Source: Glandiceps talaboti
Taxonomy: Eukaryota; Hemichordata; Enteropneusta; Spengelidae
Length of the DNA stretch: 64,000 nt
Direction of reading: 5' to 3'
NCBI RefSeq assembly: GCF_964340395.1
Contig: NC_135551.1
Location: 4,063,963-4,127,962 of the forward strand
Each line of letters opens with the position of its first letter. Positions within the stretch are counted from its first letter, which is position 1. Positions 11,561 through 23,258 of this stretch are shown piece by piece. The position numbers and the translations under genes were made by a program. The notes under the pieces are model-generated. The model had not been told where the DNA came from and ran no database searches. It worked only from the letters and a program-made list of their open reading frames with translations.

Positions 11561-12417
11561 CTCGTTCAAGATACATATTATTGTTAAATCAAAAGTATCA
11601 ATATGTAGCATATTGTAAGATCCTTCCTTTTTTTGAAAAGGTAGTTAAGAGTCACGGTATATTGTTCATTGTTCAAAATGATGGGATATGTTCATTGTTC
11701 GCGTAATTGTATTTGTTGCTCTGATATGTACTTATAGCTCGCGCAGCGGCAGCGAAGCGGCTCAATGACTAGTACGCATGCGCGTCATATATACTATTCG
11801 AAAAAAATTGGTGGTTCTCCCAATGATGCATTGCTTCGCGCACTGACTACGCATGCACCTTCTATATACTACGTGCATTCTCCACGCGCTACCGTAACAT
11901 TGTAACGAGTATCGAGGCATCACTGTACCTCAAGGAGAAATTGTTACACTATTTGGAAGTTTGATGCACGGCGGTACGCGATACGGTCCACTGATGACAT
12001 AGCGCAGTTTAATTTCCGGGTTGTGGAAGTGTGGTTTTGATATTTATATTGTCGATAATTGTTTGTTTTTTTACATGTTTTAAAAAGAATATCTACTTTC
12101 CTATGTTTGTTGGTACAGCAACATTCCTAAATCATCGAGTTGAATGTACGTTGGTGGATGGTCTATGATAAGTTGGCTGATTGAAAATGAACAATATTAA
12201 TCTAATGGCTATGATGGTTTTTGAAACCAACAACTGCATAGAGTGTTGACTTGCTTTACTTCTCGTCCATGTCAGAGAATTAGTTGTCATTCAATAAAAT
12301 AAATTTTGATGGTCAATACCCCTGGAAAATGACCCAAATCAAGTGTATCAACCCTGGCCCAGGCAGCCGGTCACAAATGAATCTACCCTGCGCGAGCTTA
12401 TGGGCTTTGCCTAGTTA
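11561..12417. other. No gene recognised; CpG-containing stretch
   Basis: Non-coding DNA between repeats. 11735-12010 is richer in CpG than its surroundings (GCTCGCGCAGCGG, ACGCATGCGCG, GTACGCGATACGG), but no exon or promoter motif could be assigned. Confidence 0.35.
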
Positions 12418-12565
12418 TGATATTAGGAACAATAACATTAAACTATGAATTGAACTTCTCGAATCACAACTTGAACTGTAAACAGTATAACATTTAACTT
12501 GTAGAACAAATTGTAATCAGGGTAAATAGTCTCTTTACCAAAGTTATTGTCTTAAGTTCCTAACA
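12418..12565 (-). repeat. Possible short LTR at the 3' end of the Gypsy element
   Basis: On the minus strand this block starts TGTTAGGAAC and ends GTTCCTAATATCA, giving inverted ends in the TG...CA style. It lies about 65 bp beyond the integrase stop. No second copy exists because the element is 5'-truncated, and no clear polypurine tract precedes it, so the call is weak. Confidence 0.25.
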
Positions 12566-12630
12566 AACAAAACTTGTAAAACGAATTTCTATGGTTATTG
12601 CTATTTGAACACGGCATAGCATATGTATCT

Positions 12631-13110
12631 CTAAGTAGAATAGTCTTTCAAGTAGCATGGTTGTTTTATAACACGGCCACTTCTGGATTTCATCGGAGAT
12701 TTGGATGGTGTAGCAATAACTTGTCGTGGTGGTGACGACATTGCTTCTTTATCATCAGGTCGGCTTGACGATGTAGGATGATTTGTAGACGGTGGTGGCT
12801 TCATGATATTTGTAGACGGTTGTGTCTTCATGATATTGGGAGCATAAGATATTGTGTCTGTCTTTCCCAGGTCTCGATCTGCAGGTTCCATTGTTTTCTT
12901 GAGATGAGCTCGGTTACGTCGGTATGTTGTGTTAGATGATTCAACTTCGTAAGATCGTTCATCCAAACGTTGTGTGACGACGGCTTTCGGCCATTTCTTT
13001 TGTCCTAGAATGAATGGTTTTATTCTAACAACATCACCTTCTTCTAACTCTGGTAGGTCATGTGCATTTCTGTTGTAGTACACTGCTTGTGTAGTTTGTT
13101 TTTTCTTCAT
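12631..13110 (-). pseudogene. Gypsy integrase C-terminal segment
   Basis: 159 codons. The N-terminal part carries the basic, aromatic region typical of Gypsy integrase C-termini (QAVYYNRNAHDLPELEEGD, then RIKPF and a YEVESSN-YRRNRAHLKK block). A Ser/Pro/Thr-rich tail follows. It overlaps the previous segment by four bases in a different frame. Related elements carry this region continuous with the integrase core, so a frame break near 13110 in an A-rich tract is inferred. Confidence 0.75.
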
Positions 13111-14402
13111 TTTGTCTCTTTCACTTCTAGGTTAGTTGTTCTTGGACGTAGTAGACTGGCTGCTGTTGGTAGTAATGTTCTGGTTCTACGGTTCATGAGA
13201 CGTTGTGCTGGACTAGAACCTATTTGTTGAGTTGGAGTTTTGCGTTGGTCAAGTAGTGCGAGATGAATGTCACTATTGGATTTCTTGCATTTTCTCAGGA
13301 TTTGTTTTGCTTTCTTAACAGCTGCTTCAACTTTGCCATTCGCCTTGCTGTTATATGGGCTAATGGTAGGGTGTTCAAAGTCCCATAGTTTTGCGAATGT
13401 TGCAAACTCAGTAGAGATGTATTGTGGTCCGTTGTCGGATACTAACTCTTCTGGTATTCCATATCGGGCAAAGTGCTGTTTGGTTTTCCTTATAACTGTT
13501 AAGGACTTGGTATCTGGAAGTTTATCCAGTTCGTAGAAGTCGCTGTAATAATCTACAGTTACTAGGTAATCTCGATTGTCATAGGTAAACAAATCTGATG
13601 CTACCTTCTGCCAGGGTCTGTGTGGAACTTCATGGTTCATCAGTGTTTCTTTGCATTGGCTGGTTTCGTATGTACGGCAAGTTTCACATGAAGAGATATA
13701 GTTCTTTATATCAGTGGACATGCCTGGCCAGTATAGGCATTCACGGGCTCTGCGTAGACAACCTTCAATTCCTGTATGTGATGAGTGTGTTCGAGTCATC
13801 ATGTCCTTTCTCAACTTGTGTGGTATTACAACTCTTTCTCCTCTAAAGATGAGGCCATCTTGAATAGATAACTCATCGCGGAAATTGAAGTATGGCGAAA
13901 CTTGTGTTGGTAAGTTGTCCTTGGTGTCTGGCCATCCGGACAGGATCACGTTTCGGAGTGACTGCAGGGATTCATCTTGCTCTGTTGCTGATCGGATCTG
14001 TAACAGTCTCTCCTCACTGATTGGTAGGAAAATAACCATATTGATCTTATCAAACACAGTTTCTTCGGTTGTCGTTTTATCAGGGGGTAAGTACGCTCTG
14101 GATAAGGTATCAGCTACGTACATTTCTTTACCTTTGCAGTAGATGATCTTCACATCGTAGTTTTGGAGACGGATCATCATCCTTTGTAACCTCTTCGGTG
14201 CTTTATGTAGTGGTTTATTCTGTATGGACTCTAAGGGTTTATGATCACTATATACTGTAGTGTGTCGGCCATACGTGTATTGGTGAAATTTCTCCATTGA
14301 GTAGACAATCGCGAGCATTTCCTTTTCGATTTGAGCGTATCTCGTTTCAGTAGGTGTAAGTGCTCGACTTGCATATGAGATTGGACATCCTTCTTGCATC
14401 AA
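13107..14402 (-). pseudogene. Gypsy RNase H and integrase segment
   Basis: 431 codons from the first Met. The frame is open a little further upstream, to about 14457, which includes the first RNase H acidic position. RNase H features include ISYASRALTPTE and the VYSDHKPL motif. The integrase HHCC zinc domain is at about 206-242 (HSSH, then CETC), with YWPGM between. The catalytic core acidic triad is D270, D323 and E359, with 35 residues between the last two as in retroviral-type integrases. The segment is separated from the reverse transcriptase by a one-base length change near 14460. Confidence 0.85.
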
Positions 14403-14454
14403 TACAGTTCCTAAACCGGATTGACTGCTGTCACACTGTACTTCAAGATGTTTA

Positions 14455-16243
14455 TCAGGATTTATAGTATGACAGTATAGGGGCTGACGTCATCAATTTC
14501 TTTACTTCATCAAGTGCAGCTTCCTGGACTTCAGTCCATTCCCACTTAACATCGGTGTGTGTGAGTTGTCTTATAGGTTTCATGACATCAGATAAACGTG
14601 GTAGGAAACGGCTCAGATAGTTCACCATTCCACTGAGTCGCTGTATATCTTCAGGGTTTTCAGGTCTCGGCATTCCTATTATAGCCTTTATCTTGCCTGG
14701 ATCAGCTTTCAGACCATCTTCGGTCAACAGGTGTCCGTGGAAAGCTATCTGTTTGCATCGTAGTTCCAGCTTTGCTTGCTTGAGTTTGATTCCTTTTTCA
14801 CGACATCGTTGTAGCAATTTGTCAAGGTTGCTATCATGTCCTTGGACAGTGTCACTGTGGACTGTGATGTCATCAGCTATACAGAGTACACCAGGTAGGC
14901 CTTCAAGTGCTTGATGTAGTTGTTTCTGGAATATTTCACTGGAAACGTTCGGGCCAAAGGGTAGTCTAAGCCATCTGTATCTTCCAAAAGGAGTTATAAA
15001 CGTCGTTAACAAACTGGATTCTTCATCAAGAGTAAGGTGCCAATATGCGGATGACAGGTCAACTTTAGTGAATATCTTCGACTTTGATAGATCAGGTAAG
15101 ACGTCATCTAAGGTAGGTAACTGGTAGTGTTCTCTTCTCAGTGCCTGGTTCAGTGGCTTCGGATCTTTGCAGATTCTGAGTTCTCCAGACTTCTTAGTCG
15201 TGGTTACAAATTGACTGGTCAATACAGTATGTTGATCTACTGTTGTTAGAGCTCCAAGCTGTACGAGTCGGTCAAGTTCAGCTTTCAGTTTGCTTCGTAC
15301 TGAGATTGGTACTGATTGGCATGGTAGTGTTACAGGAGTTGCATCTGGATTTACATGTAAGTGTACATCACCTTCAAGTTTTCCAAGTTTGTCATCAAAA
15401 ACATCAGGATACTTGTTGACAATATGACGTTTGTCATCAGTGTAAACTGAGTTGACTGCCTTGAAGTTTTCTGTGTTAATAGTGAGTAGCTTCATCTGCT
15501 GACTAGCTTGCATACCTAAGAGTGGAGTTAAGTTTTCATTCGCTATAATGAATTCGACTGAGTATTTCTTTCTTCTTCTTGGGTTGCGTATCATGATCAA
15601 ACGGCATACTCCAGCTGGTTGTACCTTTGTGCCATTCCACATTACTAAACTGTTGTTACACGGTTTAATGTCTCTGTTGCCAATGTACTTAATGGGTAAA
15701 ATATTGGCTGTTGCTCCGCAGTCTAACTGGAAACGGATCGGTTTGTTGTCGATAAGCATTTCTGAGTGAACTTCTTTGTCACTCACAGTGTGGACTTTCA
15801 CAAGATTTATCCATTCTGGATCAGAGTCACTGGACTTGCTGTCTTGGTCATCTTGTACTGTATGTACGTTGCGAGTCTTCGTACATTTCTTAGCAAAGTG
15901 GTTTCTACCTTTGCATAATGTACATGATTTTCCCCATGCAGGACATTTCAGTTTGCCTGGTACATGGTTGTATCCACAGAACTTGCAATCTATACCCTTC
16001 TGTTTGGTACTTGGAACTTCTGGTTTGTGATTCTTGATATCACACTGCTTCTTTCTCCGGAAGTTGGATTTTGTCTTTACTCTATGCACTTCTTCTGTAC
16101 CTCCCATTGTTCTCAATCGTGAGGTAGTAGCTTCAGCACCTCGGCACGTATCTATACAGTGGTTGAGAGTTAACTTGCGTTCTTGTAGTAGACGTTTTCT
16201 GACTGTGTTGTCTCTAACACCAACAACTATCTGGTCTCGGCAT
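14455..16243 (-). pseudogene. Gypsy gag C-terminus, protease and reverse transcriptase segment
   Basis: Open frame. 14455-16116 is the stretch after a TTG-initiated reading (553 codons), and the same frame continues upstream to about 16243 with gag-like sequence (DQIVVGVRDN, LLQERKLTL). Numbering from 16116: two CCHC-type knuckles at 44-58 and 65-78, aspartic protease motif LDCGAT at 131-136 (Cys in place of the usual Thr or Ser), reverse transcriptase with KVDLSSAY at 351-358, and the catalytic box as IADD at 413-416 in place of the common Y/F-x-DD. The frame ends soon after the reverse transcriptase thumb because of the break near 14460. Confidence 0.85.
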
Positions 16244-16309
16244 GAGAAAAATAGAAGATAGAGGCTGGCTACTCTGGTTTGGCCCAGACATTGCCAGCAG
16301 TCAACGTCT

Positions 16310-17030
16310 TTATAGCACTTGTGTGCTTATTATGGTTGATGTATTTACCAAAATGTTGTGTAATTTGAAGTTTGCATTCTATAGATATGGCTTAATATCT
16401 GAAAATCTTTATTTGTGCAAATTACTCATTAAAACTGCGCAAACAGGCTTATAGGACATATTTTCATTGTTTCTCATGAGAAATAGATGCAGAGGTTTGA
16501 GAGATATGGTGTCAACAGACTGACGGACACACTCATAGAGCCAGAGAGAGAAGCTGAATGCCTCTTGTAATACATTTTTTTCTTACACACGTTGTTGGAA
16601 TGCAAAATTCTGAGCTATGGCTATCAAATATGATGCATCCATAAATTGGAGAATTAATTGAATAAAACTATATGAAATTTCAAGCTTGGATATTGAAGAT
16701 ACTGCCTAATTATAGAAATAATTGTTACTTATGCAAATGAACCATTCTGATTTTAGCCACATCAACAAGGTTTAAATGACACATGCACTTCTATGCAATC
16801 AATGCATCTACTAAATTATCTGGAATTTAAAGCTTGTATTCAAAAGATTTTGCCTGGTTATTTATTCAAATTACACATCACAATAACAAATTATATTAAT
16901 GACTACATCAATCATGTGCGCTTTGTTATGGTTGATGTATATACCGAATTATATGAAATTTGAAGTTTGCATTGTAGACTCATTACCAAAAATCATTAAT
17001 TACGCAAATATTTCATTAAAACTGCACTAG
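16310..17030. repeat. Dispersed repeat, several diverged units
   Basis: Multiple diverged units of the family also seen at 10850-11200, with TTATGGTTGATGTAT, GAA-TTTGAAGTTTGCATTCT and CAAATTACTCATT landmarks near 16330, 16800 and 16930. Copies of this family flank the Gypsy element on both sides, so the retrotransposon may have landed within or beside an older repeat cluster. Confidence 0.5.
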
Positions 17031-17390
17031 CTGCAACTGGAATTATTTTTTAAAACGTTTTATTAGGTACAATAACTTACTCGTAATATTGTACACTCTG
17101 CAGTATTGTAATACCTGTCGGTAAACGTATGTTCTCTTGCTGTATTCCGATAATTCACATCAAATTGAATAACATCGACCACTGATAAACATGTACAAAT
17201 GTACAATGCCTAATTATTGGTATTTAAACAATTTTCAGAGAATATATTGTGGTTGCCTGATCATGAAACTGGTACACTTGCAACATTCACAACCGAGCTT
17301 TTGTTTAAGATTTAAACTTGCCACTACACTACCTACACATAATTAACCACAAACTCATGGATACAGTGTCTTTTTTTAATTTATGCAAAT
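17030..17390. repeat. Dispersed repeat family (copy A; copy B at 28530-29000)
   Basis: Landmarks shared in order with 28530-29000: GCACTAGCTG-AACTGGAA, ACAATAACT-ACTC, ACAATTTTCAG-GAATATATTGT, and AAACTTGCCACTACACTACC followed by ACA-ATAAT and then ATACA-TGTCTTTTT. No coding potential is seen. It is probably an old transposable element about 400 bp long. Confidence 0.6.
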
Positions 17391-19385
17391 GATTCATTTA
17401 AAGGCCAAGGTTCAACCAGGCTATGTGCCCACGCTACGGAAGTAGGTTTGCGCATGTGCAACGGAATACGTTTGTTTAATATCTAGGAGGAGCATTTGGT
17501 AAATCCGACCCAGGTAGTTTATCAACATATTAGTGTCTGTTCACACATATTGGTTACATGTAGTTCTTGCCTAATCCGAAGAGTCCCTTGTTATATTTTT
17601 TTTCAAGTCTAGTGGCAGTGTTTCACAAACATGTGCTTCTCCGAGTTATCCCGATGTGTACGAGTACCACCTCAGCTATTTCAAAACTAACGCATAAATG
17701 CATACGTCGTGATGGGGTGAGTACGGACTCTTGTTTGGTCTCCGCTCTGTCTCGATGTCAGTCGATGTCATTTACATGACGAGGATTATTGCCAAAACAT
17801 ATGGAAACGATTTTTGAGAAATCTGGAAAGAATTTAATACGATTTCTCAACTTTCAAATTTGAATGAAACAAACATTTATGATGCCTCCATGATTGTACC
17901 TGTAGTCTTGTCAGTTCGCGTTACGTTCATCTCCACAACATGCACAGAGCTAGAGATCGTAGAGAACAGTCGACAGGTATGGAACTAGATTAGGCAGTGA
18001 TGTGTGATCTATGTGTACAACATAGACAGTTGTCCTTGAAATTTGATGATCATTACAGAAATAAAAGAGTTGCCAACGTTAGATTTGTTTATGAATTATA
18101 TCACTCGTTTATCAGTATCAAATGTCGCACTAAATGTTTCAAACACGTCTTGCTTCGTGTACCTCGCCTCCTGTACACGTACCGTACGTCTATCTTGTCT
18201 GTCAGTGCTACATTTTGCGGCTTCCTCTCTTCATTTTTCTCAGATGTTTTAAGAATTTGAAAATAGTCAGTGTCCGATCGACAAAAATTCTTTCCGCTGA
18301 AGTTTAGAAAACATTTAGTTCTACTCTACTCTACGTCGTGTTGTTGCATCATACATCATGAGACGTCACATTGACCTCACACTTCGCTTCGCGCTTCCTT
18401 CAACGCCCGGTCCCTATGAAACTAGTTCGAAGGCTTTCGCTAGCGATAGCGTGGCCAGTCTTGTTTTACCGCGTAATTCTCAAATGTTTTCCAAATAATT
18501 ATGAATTTATTTCTTTTCTTTTTTTACACTTTGGGTATTTTACTTGCTATTAGTACTTCTGGGAAACTCATATTTAATTTTCCGACCTTAGAATTTTTTT
18601 CAATGGTCGTCAGGTTTTAGTACTTTCCTTAGCCGGTCCCACAACTAAACTGTTGTGGTTATACTTATAAGTTATAGCTGCTGGGCGTTGTGACCGGTAG
18701 GTAACCGGCTATTATCTACATCACTGCCTACTAGGTATAGGTACGTCAACGACGACACAACTACTTGACAGAAAACACTTGTCGCGCGCATAAAAAGTTG
18801 TATGAAATTGTGATTTTACTAAGGAGTATAGCAACCCAGAACGTACATCGATCAAACTGAGAAACATTTTGGTTTCATTTTATGTCATTATATTTCAGTA
18901 ACAATGTATCATTTTCACGTACCGTTCGCACATGTGACTCGGCTTGATTTTAGGCAAAATATCGGGCTAACAGAGTGCACACAGACTCTTTTGTTCGCTT
19001 GTATTGTTTGCATTCGGTATTTGGCATTTCGCACGTTGTTTATTTGCACCATTCACAGTGTCTTATCATGCTTTGTGTAACTTGTAAGCCTAATTGACAA
19101 CTGGCCAACGGTTTTTACTAGACAAATTTGAAACAAATTTTGCGTCAGTTTGACGGTAAACCTGCTATATTGGCTACCAAACTTAGTTAACGTCAGTTAT
19201 TTCTACTCATGTTGCATTACTATATATTTACAAAGAGTATATATGAAATATGAGAACCATGTGAAACTTTTTCATTGCAAAATGGGATGAAGACATGAGG
19301 GTAAAGTCAGTGCTCCTTACAGCAGTTTGAATTTCCCGCATATGCATACATTACCCATAATCCTCTTTATATAGTTGACCTTGGC
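17391..19385. other. No gene recognised; moderately CpG-rich
   Basis: Short ORFs only (for example 17567-17779 and 17997-18260), none with recognisable domains or good splice contexts. CpG content around 17440-18450 is higher than in neighbouring DNA, so an unannotated promoter or first exon is possible. Confidence 0.3.
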
Positions 19386-19389
19386 CTTT

Positions 19390-19760
19390 TAAAGTAAAAG
19401 CTATGTCAACAAACTCCATACGACATGTACCCATTGTTATGCTTGATATATGTACCAAATTGTATGAAATTAAAAGCTTGCATTCTACAGTGGCATGACC
19501 TTGTCTGAAGTGTGGTTTTTACCTCTCGTAACAATAATGAGAGATAATGTAATGGGGTTACAGAAATTTTGTGTGTGTATGTGTGTGTGTATGTATACAA
19601 AAAATCTTAATAACTACTCAAGTGATCGTGATGAAACTTAGCACATTTATTTATTATATTTATGACGAGAAGTGAATAGATTTTGGAGAAATCCATGGGC
19701 TGGTTATTAGCGAGAGTGAATTTTCCTATGCTGATTCATGATGAGTCAGCATTTTCACAC
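19390..19760. mobile_element. Pearl/Helentron-like element, copy 2 (diverged)
   Basis: An imperfect palindrome (ACCTCTCGTAACAATAATGA then GAG) is followed by GGGGTTACAG, a TG/TGTATG microsatellite (19570-19600) and a body with CTCAAGTGATCGTGATGAAA-CTTAGCA. The order matches the heads at 11205, 40993 and 49281. The preceding 19390-19500 belongs to the TTATG-TTGAT dispersed repeat. Confidence 0.4.
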
Positions 19761-19789
19761 TCAATACCTGGCTAGTGATGGTCCTTTGT

Positions 19790-20410
19790 TCTCGACCCTT
19801 TGTTGAACCTTACCTTACTTAACCTTACATCTTTTTCTGACCACAGGCTCTACAGCCTCTATGGTCAGCTCATCACTGTCATTATTGTTCTGTAATACTG
19901 TTCTCTGTAGTCCAGTAGAAATTGTTGTTTTGTAATTATACACTAGTTCTTGTGTTTTCCAAAGTTTATCAGGTTATTCCAAGTGTTGATGTCACGTAGC
20001 GAAAAAGAGTGCTTCCTTAGATTAAGTCTTGCATGTTGTTGAAACAGCTGTTTACCATGGCCTCTTAGTTCTTGACATAGCCTAGCCTGACTTCAATTTT
20101 AGAAATGATGAGATTTCTGGATCACACTTCCCATTAACAATTTTGTATACTTCTATCTACAGTCCCTCTATCATAGAGGGACTGTGTTCTATCATATCTC
20201 CTCGTATTCTCCTAAATGCAAGCATCGGTAATTTTAATTGCTTCAATCTCTGGATAAGACAACTCTTTAAAACCTGGTAATTTCTTTGTTGCCCTGCACT
20301 GCACATTCCATATACTTTCAATATGTTTCTGTTTATAAGGCCTAGGAGTCCAAACGGAACAAGCATAGTCTAAATGACTTCTGACTAGTGACTTGAACAG
20401 TGGCAATGTT
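19790..20410 (-). pseudogene. 3' end of a CR1/L2-like non-LTR retrotransposon ORF2
   Basis: On the minus strand, 20406-20212 reads SLVRSHLDYACSVWTP, then IESIWNVQCRATKKLPG. The next frame continues LKLPMLAFRRIRGDMIE (near 20220-20160), and further downstream LNLRKHSFS-type residues appear near 20030. These are hallmark C-terminal motifs of CR1/L2/Jockey-like ORF2 after the reverse transcriptase. Several frameshifts and stops make it dead. A TAAGGTTAAGTAAGG-type simple tail (19808-19833 region) is consistent with a 3' end. Confidence 0.75.
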
Positions 20411-20525
20411 CACCTTTTATGCTTGTCAAATTCCAGTTGTGGGTCAATGGTTACCTCTATGTGCACTTCTATGGTATATGCAAACCTATCTTTCTAATGA
20501 TTTCCCAGAGTCATATATTTACATT

Positions 20526-20703
20526 TGTGTGTATGTATGTATGTATGTATGTATGTATGTATGTATGTATGTATGTATGTATGTATGTATGTATGTATGC
20601 CTGCCTGCCTGCCTGCCTGCCTTCCTGCATGCATATGCATGTATGCATGCATGTATGTATGTATGTATGTATGTATGTATGTATGTATGTATGTATGTAC
20701 ATG
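20526..20703. repeat. (GTAT)n / (CCTG)n microsatellite
   Basis: Long GTAT tract interrupted by CCTG/CATG units at about 20599-20650. ORFs reading Tyr/Val/Cys/Met repeats here are artefacts. Confidence 0.95.
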
Positions 20704-22480
20704 TATAATGTTGTGTATAACCCTAACTTATGTGGGCATTTTGTTTATACATTAATACATGATTACATTTAGCTAGATAATAGAGCTACTCATAAAACAA
20801 GAAATTTAGCAAAAATTACATGGAATACATACAGGCTAGTTTATTTACCCGTTTGGTTTGTTGTATCGCAACACAATGTTGTCTGAAATCCTTGCCATCA
20901 GAAAGTTTTGTCTCTAATTTTGACAAAGAAGTAAAACACATGTTGACCAGATAATGTATGTCAGACGAAATTGTCACTTTGCTTGCATCTTAAGGAATAT
21001 GGTGTAATTGCAGGCACGGCGACTTGATTGGAAACTTTACTGCAGATACAATAACATGATTGCAGACAGATTCACATAGTTCGAATTGAGTAGCACTCAA
21101 AAAATCATCATTGACAGCAATGAAATTCACTAACTTCAGCCAATGAACAAGGTTCTGTTATTTTTGTTAAGTACTGTTCCAATGCTGAGAGAAGACGTTA
21201 CACCATAGCCCCTCCACCATATACAGTCTTTTAGGAAGCAGTGCCACTGCATGCCAACGAGGTGGTGCACATCATACATGCGAACATCTGATGACGTGGA
21301 AGCTGGTGATTTGGTATTGACACTTGGATAGGTTGCCATAGATTTGACAGTTTTTTTTAATTCAGAAATAAATTGATGTTTTTTGAAATCATAAAAAAAA
21401 CTGATAAGGGTGAATTGACGATTTTTCCGTACCGTTGTCTATTTATTCTGACATTGTACATATAATTTAAGCATTTACAGTATATCAACAATGGAGGCTA
21501 AAGATCATTTATTAACTGATAAGTGAAAATTCATTAAGTTTACAAGAGGCATTCAGTTTGCACCTGGTTGTTCTTGTCCATGTTTCTTTCCTGTTCTTTA
21601 ATAATAATTCACCAGGAGTGACGCTCAAACATAACTACTAAATACACATATACATGTATAACCTACCGCACTAGTTACAGATCATGACATGTAAATACTC
21701 AGCTGTTTCACAAACAATGGCCAGTGTTTCACATATATCACACTTTGGGCAAAAGTTGAACATTCCGTAATGCCATGGTAATCTTCCTAGATAGTTTATA
21801 AAAGATGTTAATCTAAATTGTTCTACTCTTCAGTACGAAGGGATTAATACACATTGTATATATTTTATATTTTGGACACTACATGTTATTGACAGTACAA
21901 ATCACCACATCTCATCAGATTCCAGTTTCTGTTATACATAGTTAGGTATGAGCACTTAAAGTTCTCAAACATACCAGTGACTTCACTATATCTGCAATAG
22001 TAATGCCACTTTATACTAATGTTACGAACACTACCTGGCCTATTCGTATACTCATTTAAAACCTACATTAACGTTAACTTTTCGAAGCTGTGAAATATTA
22101 CCTTATAGGCTAAGAATATAGTAACAAGTGCCTTAATAGAGCAAAAAACCTCCAGATCTGCTAGGGGAAACCTGCTTGGACTACCTCACCCACGAGGTCA
22201 CTCGTGCAGCCAAATGCACCAACCTTTCACTATGTCATTATGGTTTAACGCTGTGCATAAAGATTGATTGCTTCTTCAGATGATGCTGTCTTTTAAAGGT
22301 ATGAAATTATTACCTGGATAGTCTTAACATTATTAAAAGACTTTTAAGGTAACTTCTCCTCTCCAAATGATACAATCAGATGTGCTGACCTTTACTATAA
22401 TGATGTCAACCCTATGTTTAAAGAATAGTTTCAAATACTTGATGGTGCTGTCTTGTAAAGCTTGGAAGTTATATAGTAAT
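20704..22480. other. No gene recognised
   Basis: AT-rich non-coding DNA. The longest ORF (21136-21339, minus) shows no domain or signal sequence. Confidence 0.4.
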
Positions 22481-22630
22481 TAATTAATTAAGGAGGAGGG
22501 CCGGAGATGGGGTCACGTTTTACAAAGGAGGGACATATTTTAGAAAATAGAATAAAGAAAGGGTCACATTTTACTTATATTCTCTATTTTACAGTTTTTT
22601 GGGAATTTTGGCATCCAACTACTGCCACAT

Positions 22631-22668
22631 TGGTTAGGGTTAGGCTAAGGTTATGGTTAGGGTTAGGT
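22631..22668 (+). repeat. Short interstitial TTAGGG-like tract
   Basis: GGTTAGGGTTAGG, a diverged GCTAAGGTTAT, then GGTTAGGGTTAGG. This is only about five imperfect telomere-type units, 0.6 kb upstream of receptor gene 2 and directly after the GGGTCACATTTTAC repeat. Confidence 0.6.
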
Positions 22669-23143
22669 ACAGTAATATCAGACCATGTCAATCAAATTGC
22701 TGCTGACATTGTCAACCATGTAGCGAATTAATTGTCAGTTGTGTTGTGAGGGGAAAAGTCACAGTGGGTTTCAAAGAGTAAAATGGGAACATTTGGATAA
22801 GATATTGCGGATAATATTGTGGAGATGTTGACCTCGATCCCGACAATATCGGGAGTGTACCATCTCAGGTTTAAAGTGGGGCGCCCTCTATGAAACATAA
22901 TTGAGAATCATGTATAACCATCATATAACGACGTGACAATATATCAGCTATTTCGATAAAATTTAAGAAAGGTCATCGCAAATTTGCAAAAAAATCATGT
23001 ATGATTTTATTTACAAAAATATATCGCTCTCAACATATCTAAACTAAGTACTAAATTGAACCCTGACTGATTTGTGACAGAGGCACAAATAATTCAAATA
23101 GACTGCAATTATCATATGTTGGTTGCCGCCCAAAGCTGGAATA

Positions 23144-23258
23144 ACCCGGATGTAGGAAATAAGTTGAATTCTGTGACTTTCACATTGTGACAGGCTAACA
23201 TCGTGTATAGCTATAGGCAAAACCCAACGCCGACTATTCAGTAGAACATATAGGGACC
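23144..23258 (+). promoter_or_regulatory. Shared proximal promoter/5' UTR, copy 3
   Basis: Upstream of gene 2: ACCCGGATGTAGGAAATAAG at 23144-23163 (ETS-like CCGGATGT plus a second GGAA core), GACTTTCACATTG, TATAGCTATAGGCAAAACCC, GACTATTCAGTAGAACATAT and AGGGACC before the ATG. Identity to the gene 1 promoter is high apart from about 18 extra bases near 23190-23207. Homology to gene 1 appears to start near 23144, so this block marks the 5' limit of the duplicated unit. Confidence 0.55.

Larger units (their letters stand above)
12418..16243 (-). mobile_element. 5'-truncated Gypsy-type LTR retrotransposon (degenerate)
   Basis: On the minus strand the order is gag C-terminus with two zinc knuckles, aspartic protease, reverse transcriptase, RNase H, integrase. 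This is the Gypsy/Metaviridae arrangement. Gag homology fades at about 16243, so the gag N-terminus and the 5' LTR are missing. The polyprotein is split into three frames by length changes near 14460 and near 13110. The copy is therefore incomplete and non-functional as written, unless the breaks are assembly errors. It sits between the two near-identical Ig receptor genes. Confidence 0.85.
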
